From JACJVV01 sp047602755 (GTDB lineage: Archaea > Nanobdellota > Nanobdellia > Woesearchaeales > JACJVV01), in assembly GCA_047602755.1 (NCBI GenBank), contig JBLKOM010000002.1, positions 62,001-126,000 on the forward strand: a DNA stretch of 64,000 bases. The letters run 5' to 3'. Numbering within the stretch: position 1 is the first letter of the stretch; every line of letters begins with the position of its first letter. The notes beneath the pieces are model-generated. The model did no database searches. It had not been told where the DNA came from and saw nothing but the letters and a program-made list of their open reading frames with translations. This document shows, one piece after another, positions 51,605-61,443 of the stretch. The translations under genes and the position numbers were made by a program.

Positions 51605-53395
51605 CTATTTAGGAATGTCTGTTTTAATGTGAAGCTCTTTTAATTGTTCAGGTTCAACAGAACTGGGGCTTCCATCCATAGGGCATTGTGCAGACTTATT
51701 TTTTGGGAATGCAATAACATCTCTAATATCATTAAATCCACAAAGCATTGCAACTAATCTATCAAAACCAAGCCCAAAACCTCCATGAGGTGGTGCACCA
51801 AATTTAAATGCTTCAAGCAAAAAACCAAATCTTTCCTCTGCTTTTTCTTTTGGAAATCCTACAATATCCATTATTTTTTGTTGAATATCAGGTCTATGAA
51901 CTCTAATACTTCCAGATGCAAGTTCAACACCATTTAATACTAAATCATAACATGTTGCATATACTTTTTCAGGATGAAAATTATCTTTTTCTAAGTATTG
52001 CAAACATTCTTTTTTAGGCATTGTAAACATATGATGCGCAGGCAACCATTTTCCACTTTCTTCGTCTTTTTCAAATAGCGGGAAATCTAAAACCCATAAA
52101 AATTTGTAATTATTATTTCCTTGATTATTATTGCTATATAATCCTAAATCTTCACCTAATTTATTTCTTAATTTAGAAAGAATTTCATTACATTTATTCT
52201 CTTTATCAGCTATAAACATCAAAATGCTTCCAGGTTTAGCTTTAGTTTTTTCTATTAATTCTTTTTGTACATTTTCAGGGAAATATTTTGCAATATTACT
52301 ATCTAAACCAGACTCAGTAACTCTCATCCATGCCATCCCCTTTGCACCATTTTCTTGACAAAATGTAATATATCCATCTATATCTTTTCTTCCTAAGTCT
52401 TTTTCAGGGTTTATACATTTAACAATTCCACCATTTTTTTGTACATCTTTAAAAACACTAAAATCAGACTTAACAACAATTTCAGTAACTTCTGTTAATT
52501 CAAGTGCAAATCTTAGATCTGGTTTATCACACCCATATTTATCCATTACATCTTTGTAGGAACATCTTAAGAATGGTATCTCCAGATTAATATTTTTTGT
52601 TTTTTTAAGAATATGTTTTATCATATTTTCGCATGCAGTAAAAACATCATCTTGTTCAACAAAACTCATTTCTGCATCTATTTGTGTAAATTCAGGTTGT
52701 CTGTCTGCTCTTAAATCTTCATCACGTAAACATTTTGCTAGTTGAAAATATCTATCAAATCCACTTACCATAAGTAATTGTTTGTAAAGTTGTGGAGATT
52801 GTGGTAAAGCATAAAATTTTCCTGGATTTACTCTGCTTGGAACAACATAATCTCTTGCACCCTCTGGAGTGGCTTTCATTAGTAAAGGTGTCTCAATTTC
52901 AATAAATCCTTGTTTACATAAACTTTCTCTTGCAGCCATTGCGGCTTCATGTCTTATTTGAAAATATCCTTGCATTGAAGGTCTTCGTAAATCTAAATAC
53001 CTATATTTTAATCTCATATCTTCATTTGCTATCTTTTTATCATCAACTTCAATAGGCGGTGTTTCTGATTTATTTAAAATCTCTAATTCAGAAATAAAAA
53101 CTTCAATCTCTCCAGTTTTAAGCCTAGGATTTGCCATCCCTTCTGCCCTGGATTTAACTATCCCTTTAACACATATAGTATCTTCTCTTCGTAATTGATC
53201 AGCACTAGCATGAACTTCTTTGTTAAATTCAGGATTAAATACAATTTGAGTAATACCATATCTATCTCTTAAATCTATAAAAATTACTCCACCATGATCT
53301 CTTCTGGTATCTACCCAACCTGAAAGTTTAACTTCATTATCTGTATTTTTTGAATTCAATTCTCCACAGGTATGTGTTCTTAAGCTAGTTTTCAT
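51605..53395 (-). CDS. aspS: Aspartyl-tRNA synthetase, bacterial type with GAD domain
   Basis: The 596-residue enzyme charges tRNA-Asp and, with GatCAB nearby, probably also tRNA-Asn. It has the anticodon-binding OB-fold (LSGWVDTRRDHGGVIFIDLRDRYG), motif 1/2 regions (ETPLLMKATPEGARDYVVPSR, QSPQLYKQLLMVSGFDRYFQLAKCLRDEDLRADRQPEFTQIDAEMSF), an inserted GAD domain (about 290-420), and motif 3 GLGFDRLVAMLCG. Archaeal AspRS is about 430 residues and lacks GAD, so this is a bacterial version. The ATG at 53395 is chosen. It is divergent from tgt. Confidence 0.95.
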   Translation of the reverse strand: MKTSLRTHTCGELNSKNTDNEVKLSGWVDTRRDHGGVIFIDLRDRYGITQIVFNPEFNKEVHASADQLRREDTICVKGIVKSRAEGMANPRLKTGEIEVFISELEILNKSETPPIEVDDKKIANEDMRLKYRYLDLRRPSMQGYFQIRHEAAMAARESLCKQGFIEIETPLLMKATPEGARDYVVPSRVNPGKFYALPQSPQLYKQLLMVSGFDRYFQLAKCLRDEDLRADRQPEFTQIDAEMSFVEQDDVFTACENMIKHILKKTKNINLEIPFLRCSYKDVMDKYGCDKPDLRFALELTEVTEIVVKSDFSVFKDVQKNGGIVKCINPEKDLGRKDIDGYITFCQENGAKGMAWMRVTESGLDSNIAKYFPENVQKELIEKTKAKPGSILMFIADKENKCNEILSKLRNKLGEDLGLYSNNNQGNNNYKFLWVLDFPLFEKDEESGKWLPAHHMFTMPKKECLQYLEKDNFHPEKVYATCYDLVLNGVELASGSIRVHRPDIQQKIMDIVGFPKEKAEERFGFLLEAFKFGAPPHGGFGLGFDRLVAMLCGFNDIRDVIAFPKNKSAQCPMDGSPSSVEPEQLKELHIKTDIPK

Positions 53396-53472
53396 AATAT
53401 AAGAGAAAACCCAAAACAATTTAAAAACATTATGCCTGCTCTATTCTATAAATTACTAAATTAGGAATTATA

Positions 53473-54678
53473 ATGTTCAAAATAACTAATAAAAATAAAA
53501 AAGCAAGAACTGGTATTTTGACCACAAAATCTGGTAAAATAGAAACTCCTTTTTTTATGCCTGTAGCTACAAAGGGAAGTGTCAAATATATTAGTAGTGA
53601 TGATCTTAAATTGATGAAGAACACAGCAGTAATTTCAAATGCTTTTGTTTTATATCTTAAACCAGGAGATGATTTTGTTAAGAAAGTAGGCGGAATTAAA
53701 AATTTCATGAATTATCATGGTATAAATGCTACTGATTCAGGTGGTTTTCAGATGTATAAAGATACTTTTCTAATTAATACTACAAAAGATGGTGTTAACT
53801 TTAAAAGTCCATTTGATGGGACAAAGCATTTTGTAACTCCTGAAAAAGATATGGAAATTCAAATGAATATAGGTAGTGATATTGCAATGTGTCTTGATAG
53901 TATGCCTTTAGTTGAGCATTCAAAAGAGCGTATCTCAGAAGCAGTTGATAGAACTACAGAATGGGCAATTCGTTGCAAAAAACATCATGATTTTTTAAAC
54001 AAAAAATTTTCAAAAAATAAACGTCAACTCTTATTTGGGATTTCTCAAGGCGGTACATATCCAGATTTACGAAAGAAAAGTTGTACCGATTTAAGTAAAA
54101 TTGATTTTGATGGATATTCTGCAGGTGGCTTAGCTTTAGGTGAACCAAAAGAGAAACTTATCAAAATGATTAAAATTCATAAATCAATAATGCCAGAGGA
54201 CAAACCCTGTTATCTAATGGGACTTGGAAGTCCTATTGAATTATTAGATGCTATTGAATTAGGAGCAGATATGTTTGATTCAAGATTTCCTACTCAAAAT
54301 GCAAGACGAGGAACTATATTTACCTCTAAAGGAAAATTACGTTTAATGCGGAAAGAATTTGAACATGATTTATCTCCTTTAGATGAAAATTGTGATTGTT
54401 TTGTTTGTAAAAAATATTCAAGATCATTTATTCGTTATCAATTATCCCAGTCTGAAGGAACAGGTTATAGACTTGCAACATATCATCAATTATATTATTT
54501 AACAAAACTAATGGAACAAGCACGTTTAGCGATTAAGAAAAAGAAATTTTCAAAATTTAGAAAAGAAATAAAGAACATTTATGAGAAAGCTGATAAACTT
54601 AATAACGAACAAAATAAAAAATCTAAAAGAAGAAAAACGAAGGTAAAAAAATTAAGTAAAAAATTTAAGAAGAATTAA
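53473..54678 (+). CDS. tgt: tRNA-guanine transglycosylase, bacterial type
   Basis: TGT swaps a guanine in tRNA for a 7-deazaguanine base. The 401 residues have TPFFMPVATKGSVK, ATDSGGFQM (base-catalysis aspartate), FGISQGGTYPDLR, YSAGGLALGEPKEKL, the nucleophile aspartate in ADMFDSRFPTQNARRGTIF, and a bacterial zinc site CDCFVC...YH near 310-345. The archaeal C-terminal PUA and other domains, needed for G15, are missing. It therefore resembles enzymes that act at anticodon G34. A lysine-rich tail of about 35 residues ends it. Confidence 0.93.
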   Translation: MFKITNKNKKARTGILTTKSGKIETPFFMPVATKGSVKYISSDDLKLMKNTAVISNAFVLYLKPGDDFVKKVGGIKNFMNYHGINATDSGGFQMYKDTFLINTTKDGVNFKSPFDGTKHFVTPEKDMEIQMNIGSDIAMCLDSMPLVEHSKERISEAVDRTTEWAIRCKKHHDFLNKKFSKNKRQLLFGISQGGTYPDLRKKSCTDLSKIDFDGYSAGGLALGEPKEKLIKMIKIHKSIMPEDKPCYLMGLGSPIELLDAIELGADMFDSRFPTQNARRGTIFTSKGKLRLMRKEFEHDLSPLDENCDCFVCKKYSRSFIRYQLSQSEGTGYRLATYHQLYYLTKLMEQARLAIKKKKFSKFRKEIKNIYEKADKLNNEQNKKSKRRKTKVKKLSKKFKKN

Positions 54679-54734
54679 AGTTTATTATTTTTTATTATAT
54701 CTTTTTCGATTATAAAAAAATTTAAAATTAATTA

Positions 54735-55676
54735 TCATATCAAAAACTTTCCTTCTTTCATAATTATTTTATCATCAAAATAAATAGTTGGACTTTTAAT
54801 TATTCCATCTAAATGTATTGGAACATTTACTTTACCCCCTAATCCATAGTTATTACCTATTGCAATATGACAAGTTCCTTTTACTTTCTCATCCTCAAGA
54901 ATACTTCCAATTATCTTTGCTTTTGGATTAGTACCTATTCCAAGTTCTGCAATATTATATGCTTTCTTATTTTTTACTTTCTTTAAAATTTCTGCTAATT
55001 TATTTGCCTCTTTTCCGCCACCTATTTTTGTAATCATTCCTTTTTCAACTTTTATTGCTATTGGTTTTTTAAGAATACCAATTCCTGCTTGACTTGCATC
55101 AACAACATAAACACCTTCTGCAGTATTTTCTAATGGTGATACATAAACTTCACCTATTGGTATATTATGTAAATCTCCTTTTTTATTCATTGATGTTTTG
55201 TACCATATTTTATTATTATATATTTTGAATTTAATATCTGTTCCGATCTTGGTTGTAACTCTAACAAATTTTACTTTTTTCATATTTTTGTAAATCTTAT
55301 TATGTAATTTTTGTAATTCCTTGTAATTAATATCTACGCATCTTTCTAATGTGTCTTTTTTAATTCCAGGCATAGTTACAATTCTTGCACCTTTTTTAGC
55401 AGCTTTTTTTACAGCATTAGTATGTGTTAATGATTTTGTTGTTATTAATAGTAATATGTCAAATTGTAAGAATAATTTTGCTATCTCTGGAGCTGGTTCC
55501 TCGCCATTCTGTTTTCCTTCCGGTATTTCAAAACATAAACTTTTATTACCGTAATTAAAGCCATTCTCAAAAAATATTTCAGCAATATTTTTAGTTCTTT
55601 TGTCACATATAATCAGAATGCTTTCACTTTTTTTAATTTGTAACAAATCACCATATATTTTATTAACAATTTTCAT
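54735..55676 (-). CDS. M29/AmpS-like aminopeptidase
   Basis: The 313-residue protein resembles the COG2309 AmpS/aminopeptidase T group of metallopeptidases. Visible blocks are NIPIGEVYVSPLENTAEGVYVVDAS (about 169-193), AELGIGTNPKAKIIGSILEDEKVKGTCHIAIGNNYGLGG (about 243-281) and VPIHLDGIIKSPTIYFDD. The glutamates, histidines, tyrosine and aspartate of these blocks match the expected metal ligands. The length is about 50-90 residues shorter than classical M29 enzymes, so it could be one of the non-peptidase relatives. It follows the GT4 gene on the same strand. Confidence 0.8.
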   Translation of the reverse strand: MKIVNKIYGDLLQIKKSESILIICDKRTKNIAEIFFENGFNYGNKSLCFEIPEGKQNGEEPAPEIAKLFLQFDILLLITTKSLTHTNAVKKAAKKGARIVTMPGIKKDTLERCVDINYKELQKLHNKIYKNMKKVKFVRVTTKIGTDIKFKIYNNKIWYKTSMNKKGDLHNIPIGEVYVSPLENTAEGVYVVDASQAGIGILKKPIAIKVEKGMITKIGGGKEANKLAEILKKVKNKKAYNIAELGIGTNPKAKIIGSILEDEKVKGTCHIAIGNNYGLGGKVNVPIHLDGIIKSPTIYFDDKIIMKEGKFLI

Positions 55677-55743
55677 TTTATATTCCTCATATAATCTGTT
55701 TCTAATTTAAATATAATACTTATATTATTTAAATTTAGTATTA

Positions 55744-56874
55744 TTACTTTTTTTGTATTAATTTATTATATAATTTTTCATAGTCTTCGATACAATCATC
55801 CCATAAAAATTTCTTTAATTTTGTTTTTTTAGATTTTCCATTATACATATCAATTATTCCTTTTGCAATATCTTTTGAATCTCCAGGTTTTACAAGTTTA
55901 TAATTGCCTGATATAACTTCAGGTATTGAAGTAGTATTACTTGCAACTACTTTTTTTCCTAGAGCACAACTTTCAGCTACACTAAAACCAAATCCTTCTG
56001 TTAAAGATGGTACAACAACACAATCAGCCATAACTACATAATTTGGTAAATTATCCCATTTTACAGGTTCTAAGATCATAACACTTTTTTCTATTTTCTG
56101 CCTTTTAATTTCTTTTATTATATTTTTATATCTTTTTTGATATGCTTTATCTTTGCTCAATATTGCAACTAATTTACTATTTGGAATTTCTTTAGAGACA
56201 TATTTAACTGCATTTAATAAATTTTCAAACCCTTTACTTGGTCCTGGGCGTCCATAAAAAAGATAAATAAATTCATTTTCTAATCCTATTTTTTTCCTAA
56301 TTACATTACCATTATATTTCTTTTTATTCCAAAAATGATAATCAATTCCACAATAAATTATATCATAATTTTTACTTTTATTTATTTTTTTAAAATTATT
56401 AGCTGTTGATTTAGAAATAAATACATATCGTGTAAATTTCAATTTAACTATGATTCTCTCTAATATTTGATGTAACTTTGCTGAAATTATTTTTTTCTCA
56501 AACAATTTCATCCAATCATTACCAATAACTTCATGAATGTTGATTAAACATGGTTTTTTTAAGAATCTACTTACTAAATATGCAGGTGGTGCGCCATTAT
56601 ATGTTGTCGTGTGTATTAAATCTGCATTTTTTGCTTCTTTTAATATTGTAGGAATAGCCAAAAAAGTAAAAAAATATCTTGAACCTATTTTTGGCACATT
56701 AACACGTATTATTCTAACATTGTTTATTATTTCTTGTTTTTTGGTTCCAGGTAATCTATGAGTTATTACTACAACTTTATGTTTTTTTGCAATATTTTCA
56801 CAAATATGTTTAAATAAAATTTCAACGCCACCAATATGTGGTAGATAATTTTCAAGAACATAAACTATTTTCAT
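55744..56874 (-). CDS. Glycosyltransferase family 4 (third)
   Basis: The 376-residue GT4 enzyme starts MKIVYVLENYLPHIGGVEILFKHICENIAKKHKVVVITHR. Its C-terminal half has YLFYGRPGPSKGFENLLNAVK (about 213-233), VVVPSLTEGFGFSVAESCALGKKVVASNTTSIPEVI with the E-x7-E motif, and LVKPGDSKDIAKGI. The ATG at 56874 is preferred to a TTG at 56889. It belongs to the aglB-GT2-DUF2304-GT4 run, so it likely adds a sugar to the lipid-linked glycan used by AglB. Confidence 0.93.
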   Translation of the reverse strand: MKIVYVLENYLPHIGGVEILFKHICENIAKKHKVVVITHRLPGTKKQEIINNVRIIRVNVPKIGSRYFFTFLAIPTILKEAKNADLIHTTTYNGAPPAYLVSRFLKKPCLINIHEVIGNDWMKLFEKKIISAKLHQILERIIVKLKFTRYVFISKSTANNFKKINKSKNYDIIYCGIDYHFWNKKKYNGNVIRKKIGLENEFIYLFYGRPGPSKGFENLLNAVKYVSKEIPNSKLVAILSKDKAYQKRYKNIIKEIKRQKIEKSVMILEPVKWDNLPNYVVMADCVVVPSLTEGFGFSVAESCALGKKVVASNTTSIPEVISGNYKLVKPGDSKDIAKGIIDMYNGKSKKTKLKKFLWDDCIEDYEKLYNKLIQKK

Positions 56875-56906
56875 TTTGTTTGTTTTCAATTTTTTGATTG
56901 CATTAT

Positions 56907-57254
56907 TTATTTCCTATTTGTTTTTGATTTATCTAATGCAATATTTCGGACTAATTTCTCAACCTTATTTTTCGTTTTTTTAGTTATTATAAATATATAA
57001 AAGACAATTCCAAATAAGAACATAAAACTAATTATTATCAAGAAATCTAATGTTCTACTAATATTTAATATATCATTTACTATAAAATTAAGCATATCTG
57101 GGAAAATTGAAGTTAGAATTAGTCCAATCCATAAAATGCACCAAAATAAGCCTTCTTGTTCATTTAATTCTTCACGTTTATAATTTAAGTATGTCAAATA
57201 AAGAAATACCATTCCAAAAAAAATTCCTGCTAATTGAATTCCTAATAAATTCAT
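56907..57254 (-). CDS. DUF2304 membrane protein
   Basis: This 115-residue protein has three membrane helices (about 4-22, 37-55, 68-91). It contains the DUF2304 pattern YLNYKREELNEQEGLFWCILWIGLILTSIFPDML and ends in a basic lysine-rich tail. Such proteins are typically found beside GT2 dolichyl-phosphate-sugar synthases, and here it follows one by 4 nt. It may anchor or assist that enzyme. The ribosome-binding site is GGTGATAAA. Confidence 0.9.
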   Translation of the reverse strand: MNLLGIQLAGIFFGMVFLYLTYLNYKREELNEQEGLFWCILWIGLILTSIFPDMLNFIVNDILNISRTLDFLIIISFMFLFGIVFYIFIITKKTKNKVEKLVRNIALDKSKTNRK

Positions 57255-57258
57255 TTTA

Positions 57259-57921
57259 TCACCTTCTAAATCTAAATATTATCATATCAAACATAATTTT
57301 TATTCCATCTAGTACTGTAGTTCCTTTATGCTTATTTGCATAAATTGTGCTTATTGGTATTTCAATATATTTTAGTCTTCTTTTACCTGCATTAGCAATC
57401 ATTTCACTTTCTACAGTGTAACTAGTTGATTTCCATTTAATTTTTTTATATGTTTCTGAAGTTATTGCTCTATATCCTGATTGTGTATCTCTTAAATTCA
57501 TTCCAAATAATAAATAAATTCCTGTGTTAAGTAATTTGTTACCTATTCTAAATATTATCGGCATTTTTTTATTGAGTCTCCGATATCCAAAAACTATATC
57601 ATATTTATTTAATAACTCTAAAAATTTAGGTATTTCTTTTGGTTGATGTTGCCCATCAGAATCAATGAAAACTAATTTTCTCCCACCGTTATTTATTGCA
57701 TATTCTATTCCAGTCTTAAGTGCTGCACCTTTTCCAAGATTAATAATATGTTTTAGCTTATGAATTCCTTTAGTTTTCTCTATTATCTGAAAGGTGTTAT
57801 CTTTGCTTCCATCATCGACAACAACTAAATTTTTTGCATATTTTAATGTTTCATTTATGGATTTAGAAATATTTTTACTCTCATTATAACACGGCATTAT
57901 TACCCAGTCATTATTTTTCAT
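57259..57921 (-). CDS. Glycosyltransferase family 2, dolichyl-phosphate-sugar synthase-like
   Basis: The 220-residue GT-A enzyme has IMPCYNESKNI (about 8-18), LVVVDDGSKDNTF (DDGS), GKGAALKTGIEYA, VFIDSDGQHQPKEI with the metal-binding DSD, and FGYRRL. It is like DPM1/DPG-type synthases that load a sugar on a polyprenyl phosphate. It has no membrane helix of its own, which fits a helper role for the DUF2304 protein that follows. It lies 8 nt after aglB. Confidence 0.93.
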   Translation of the reverse strand: MKNNDWVIMPCYNESKNISKSINETLKYAKNLVVVDDGSKDNTFQIIEKTKGIHKLKHIINLGKGAALKTGIEYAINNGGRKLVFIDSDGQHQPKEIPKFLELLNKYDIVFGYRRLNKKMPIIFRIGNKLLNTGIYLLFGMNLRDTQSGYRAITSETYKKIKWKSTSYTVESEMIANAGKRRLKYIEIPISTIYANKHKGTTVLDGIKIMFDMIIFRFRR

Positions 57922-57929
57922 TGTTTAAT

Positions 57930-60900
57930 TTAAGATACAGTTTCAGTAGCTGTATCAAATAAATTTGGTAATGTTTCTGTATTAACACCATAAATATTAA
58001 TTTTGTTAGTGCCTTCCCAATCCACTTTCCATGTATATATAACAGTTCCTAAAGGTGATCTTTGCTCATCAAACTTATCAAAGAATCTTAATCCATGTCC
58101 TTGCATCCAATAAAGTCTTGCGAACATACTACCTACTAATTTAGGATGCATCATTGAAATTCTCATAGTAAAAGGGTCTTCAGGCCAGAACATAACACCC
58201 ATCTCTAAATTATCTATAACCAATATGTTATCGTTATATTCATTTATTTTAACATCACTTCCATCTACATAACTACATATTCTTGGGTATCTAATCCCTA
58301 ATGAAGTATTTACATAACATTCATTATTAATAGTATCAAAAACAAAACCATTATCGCATAAATAAATATCACCTGATACTTGACATCTACCTTCTCCATA
58401 AAAACTTGGCCATGGCGCTATCCATGCATTTAATGCTTCATCTGTTGTTTGCCTCATTAATTGTTCATATAAATTAATAACTTCTCTTTCAGTCGTATTT
58501 CTATGCGGTCTATTTGTTAAATTTTCTATAATTTCATTTCTAGACATTCTAACTAAATTCATTTGTGCAATTTCTGCTCTATAGAAATCCCATGCACCAA
58601 AATGAGACCAAACTCCAGCTTTACCAATCATATCATTGCTTGTTATAACAAAATTTTCAGGAGGATCACAATGGCTGTATTGTAATACATTATCTACATT
58701 TTCTTGATCAAAGCCATACTCATTTAAAATATTTGTAATTTCTTGTCTATCATCTAAAATCATAATTTCGTTAAGAATATCAACTGCAACTGGTGTATCT
58801 TCAGTCACATTTACAATCGCATCAAAAGCAGTATTTGATCCACATGCCATCATTCGAAGTATTCCTACAGATAATTTTTCATCATTTGTCATTAACATTT
58901 TACCAAGCCAATGTAGTACTGGCGCATTTTGTGTTGCTCCATCTAATGTTATTCCTCTTTCAGTTGTAAATTTAAACCAGTGTCCAAAATCCCACCATGA
59001 ATTGATAATTGCATCAGGTTGTGAATTATCTCTAATATTAATTAATGCAGTATGCCAAGCAACATTATAATTAGGTATGTAACTCTCTGAGACTGTATAT
59101 GCTACATGTATTGTTCCTAATGGTGCAATTAATAAAAAAAGTAAAATGATAATTTTAGTAACAGTAAGAATATATTTATTATCATAATTATCAGATAAAT
59201 AATTACTTATTTGAGTAAATAAAAATTGTATTCCAATTGCAGCCATAATTGCAAGTGGCGCTCCAACAAGCAACGCAAATCTTACTCCTTTTGTTGTTGC
59301 ATATATACTTGCTATGAACCATAAAGCAAGCACAATTCCCATAATAATATAATGCTGTTGTGTTTTATCAATTTTTATTTTTTTCAAAAGAATAAAACCC
59401 ATGAAGCTAAATGTTGCAATCCCTAATAATATTAAATAGACTAATGGATTTAAATCTTGTAATATTTTTGGAAGTGAAAATAATCCAGCAATACATATAG
59501 AACCAAAAATAATCCATAACTTATTTCTTTCATTAAGCAATGGTTTTGCCATAAGGATGAATAATCCAAAAATACCTGCAAAAAATATTAATCCACCATA
59601 ATTTCCAAATATTTGAGCTGGTATACGTGCTAATGGTAACGGATTAAATTCAGCAACTGTAGTTATTACATTTGGCCACATATTCATATTTACTGGTGCT
59701 TTTTGAAATAATGCAAATTGTAAAGGGCCAAATACTGCATTTATGTATTCTTTAATAGAATCTCCTACTGTTATTGATGTTCTAATAAATGAAATTAGGT
59801 AGAACATAATTAAACCAGTAACATAAAACGTTCCAAAAATGGTTAAAGTTTCTTTGAATTGTTGATGTTTAAATACTGCAAATATTTTTTTATGAATTAA
59901 AAATTGATGAACTATTAAGTAGCCTAAGTAGATTATTAATCCATAAACTATCATAACATATATGTTCCACCATCCACCAGACCATGAAAGTTTAAATAAA
60001 ACAACTGAGAAAGCAGCCAAAACAGAATTAATAATTCTAGCCTTATTATCTTTAGCATTAATTGCAAGATATATAAATATTAATATTATTAAAGGAAAAA
60101 GTAACTGATAACTATCATCATCTGCTCCCAGTGTTCTTTGTATATGCATTATATTTGTATTAACAAGTAATGCAACCACTATTCCAGCAATTTTTCCAGC
60201 TAAAAGATTTCCTAATATGAATGCAGGGATTACCATTATTATTGCAAGTATTGTAGCTGCAATTTTAGCTGCATGCATTAAAGGTATATCAAAACCTAAT
60301 TTTTGTGCACCCATATATGTCCATGCAAGCATATAATGGTGCAAATCTGGATTATCTGGTCTTCCAAGTGGTGCAAGTGCAAATGCGTCATAACAAATAC
60401 CATCTCTTATTTCATCACAAATATGTCCTTTTTCGACAATATTTCTTGCAAACCTTAACCAATAATATGAGTCAATATCACCCAAAAAAATGTAACGCTT
60501 GCCATTATATTCATAACTAATTGCATCTCTATATTGATTTGCTAATGCTTGTATTTGTGCTTCAATTGCAGCTCGTTCTGTTCTTAAAACATCACTAAAT
60601 TGCTGTGATAATAATAATTCTTTTTGTTGTGCTGGTAAATTAGGATTTTGTTGTTCAATTTGCAAAAGGATTTGTTCTTGCACAAAGTTATAATAAGTAC
60701 TTCTTGCCCATTCTTCAGTTATTGGTGCTTCAGTAACTTTCATTCGCATATCAACAATAAATATTACTAACAAAAGTAATACAATAATATGCCAATATTT
60801 TTTTGTCCAATTAATTATAATACTAAAATCCACAGATATGCTATCATCTATATCTTCTGTTTTAGAATTTGTACTTTTTTCTTCTACAATATTTTCATGG

Positions 60901-61022
60901 TTTTTTTTATTATGGGTAACATCTTTATGACTATCTTTAGATTGCTCTTTTTCTTCAGTTTTATTTTGCTTTTTTTTCTTAAATAAATTAGAAAAATCAA
61001 TCTTTATTTCGTCATCTGCCAT
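57930..61022 (-). CDS. aglB: Oligosaccharyltransferase AglB/STT3
   Basis: AglB transfers a lipid-linked glycan to asparagine in N-x-S/T sequons on exported proteins. The 1030 residues begin with a charged cytoplasmic segment of about 70 residues rich in K and E, then about 13 membrane helices. The catalytic DxD is in LGDIDSYYWLRFARN (about 175-190), a second acidic motif is GADDDSYQLLFP (about 297-308), and the sequon-binding WWDFG is at about 675-679 (NSWWDFGHWF). The globular C-terminal domain follows. It heads the operon with GT2, DUF2304 and GT4 genes. Confidence 0.97.
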   Translation of the reverse strand: MADDEIKIDFSNLFKKKKQNKTEEKEQSKDSHKDVTHNKKNHENIVEEKSTNSKTEDIDDSISVDFSIIINWTKKYWHIIVLLLLVIFIVDMRMKVTEAPITEEWARSTYYNFVQEQILLQIEQQNPNLPAQQKELLLSQQFSDVLRTERAAIEAQIQALANQYRDAISYEYNGKRYIFLGDIDSYYWLRFARNIVEKGHICDEIRDGICYDAFALAPLGRPDNPDLHHYMLAWTYMGAQKLGFDIPLMHAAKIAATILAIIMVIPAFILGNLLAGKIAGIVVALLVNTNIMHIQRTLGADDDSYQLLFPLIILIFIYLAINAKDNKARIINSVLAAFSVVLFKLSWSGGWWNIYVMIVYGLIIYLGYLIVHQFLIHKKIFAVFKHQQFKETLTIFGTFYVTGLIMFYLISFIRTSITVGDSIKEYINAVFGPLQFALFQKAPVNMNMWPNVITTVAEFNPLPLARIPAQIFGNYGGLIFFAGIFGLFILMAKPLLNERNKLWIIFGSICIAGLFSLPKILQDLNPLVYLILLGIATFSFMGFILLKKIKIDKTQQHYIIMGIVLALWFIASIYATTKGVRFALLVGAPLAIMAAIGIQFLFTQISNYLSDNYDNKYILTVTKIIILLFLLIAPLGTIHVAYTVSESYIPNYNVAWHTALINIRDNSQPDAIINSWWDFGHWFKFTTERGITLDGATQNAPVLHWLGKMLMTNDEKLSVGILRMMACGSNTAFDAIVNVTEDTPVAVDILNEIMILDDRQEITNILNEYGFDQENVDNVLQYSHCDPPENFVITSNDMIGKAGVWSHFGAWDFYRAEIAQMNLVRMSRNEIIENLTNRPHRNTTEREVINLYEQLMRQTTDEALNAWIAPWPSFYGEGRCQVSGDIYLCDNGFVFDTINNECYVNTSLGIRYPRICSYVDGSDVKINEYNDNILVIDNLEMGVMFWPEDPFTMRISMMHPKLVGSMFARLYWMQGHGLRFFDKFDEQRSPLGTVIYTWKVDWEGTNKINIYGVNTETLPNLFDTATETVS

Positions 61023-61123
61023 TAAAATCCCTCATGATTAGAAATCTAAAACAGCATCTTATTAAAAAGTTTTCTTTTAAATTTTTAGAAAAAGTCCAAT
61101 ATTTTCTTTAATCAAACGAAAGA

Positions 61124-61285
61124 TTTATATATTAAATATCTCTAAATTTATCTGATTTTCAGATAATTTAAGCTAATAATATGAAATTAATGCTTAATTT
61201 TTTATTTTAGGGGAAATAAAAAATAAAGAATGCTTAAAATCATAAGGTTAATAATAACTTATGATAAAAATTCTGAAAATCAGAA
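61124..61285 (+). promoter_or_regulatory. Promoter with twin palindromic operators upstream of the AbrB-type gene
   Basis: A TATA box TTTATATATTAAAT (61124-61137) is followed at 61148-61166 by TTATCTGATTTTCAGATAA, a perfect palindrome with 8-bp arms and a 3-bp centre. It covers the expected transcription start. A second copy, TTCTGAAAATCAGAA (61271-61285), lies just before the AbrB ribosome-binding site. The core TCTGA-N3-TCAGA is shared. Repression by the AbrB product is inferred. The sites lie between divergent aglB and the AbrB/surface-protein unit, so both sides may be affected. Confidence 0.6.
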
Positions 61286-61296
61286 AGAGGCAAGTT

Positions 61297-61443
61297 ATGT
61301 CAGTACCAAAAATAGTTCAAGTTGACAAGCGTGGGCAAATAGTAATTCCTAAAGACGTAAGGAATGAATTAGGTATTACTGACAAGACTAGTTTTTGGGT
61401 TTATTCAGTAACTGATGAAGGCATTTTGCTGAAAAAAGAGTAA
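61297..61443 (+). CDS. AbrB/SpoVT-type swapped-hairpin DNA-binding protein
   Basis: The 48-residue protein is a minimal AbrB domain: VPKIVQVDKRGQIVIPKDVRNELGI, then a short strand SFWVYSVTDEGILLKK. Dimers of this fold bind palindromic or A+T-rich DNA. The ATG at 61297 is chosen over one at 61261, because AGAGG precedes it and MSVPKIVQ is the natural domain start. No toxin gene follows, so it is probably a stand-alone regulator, not an antitoxin. It lies 23 nt upstream of the surface-protein gene, probably in one operon. Confidence 0.85.
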   Translation: MSVPKIVQVDKRGQIVIPKDVRNELGITDKTSFWVYSVTDEGILLKKE

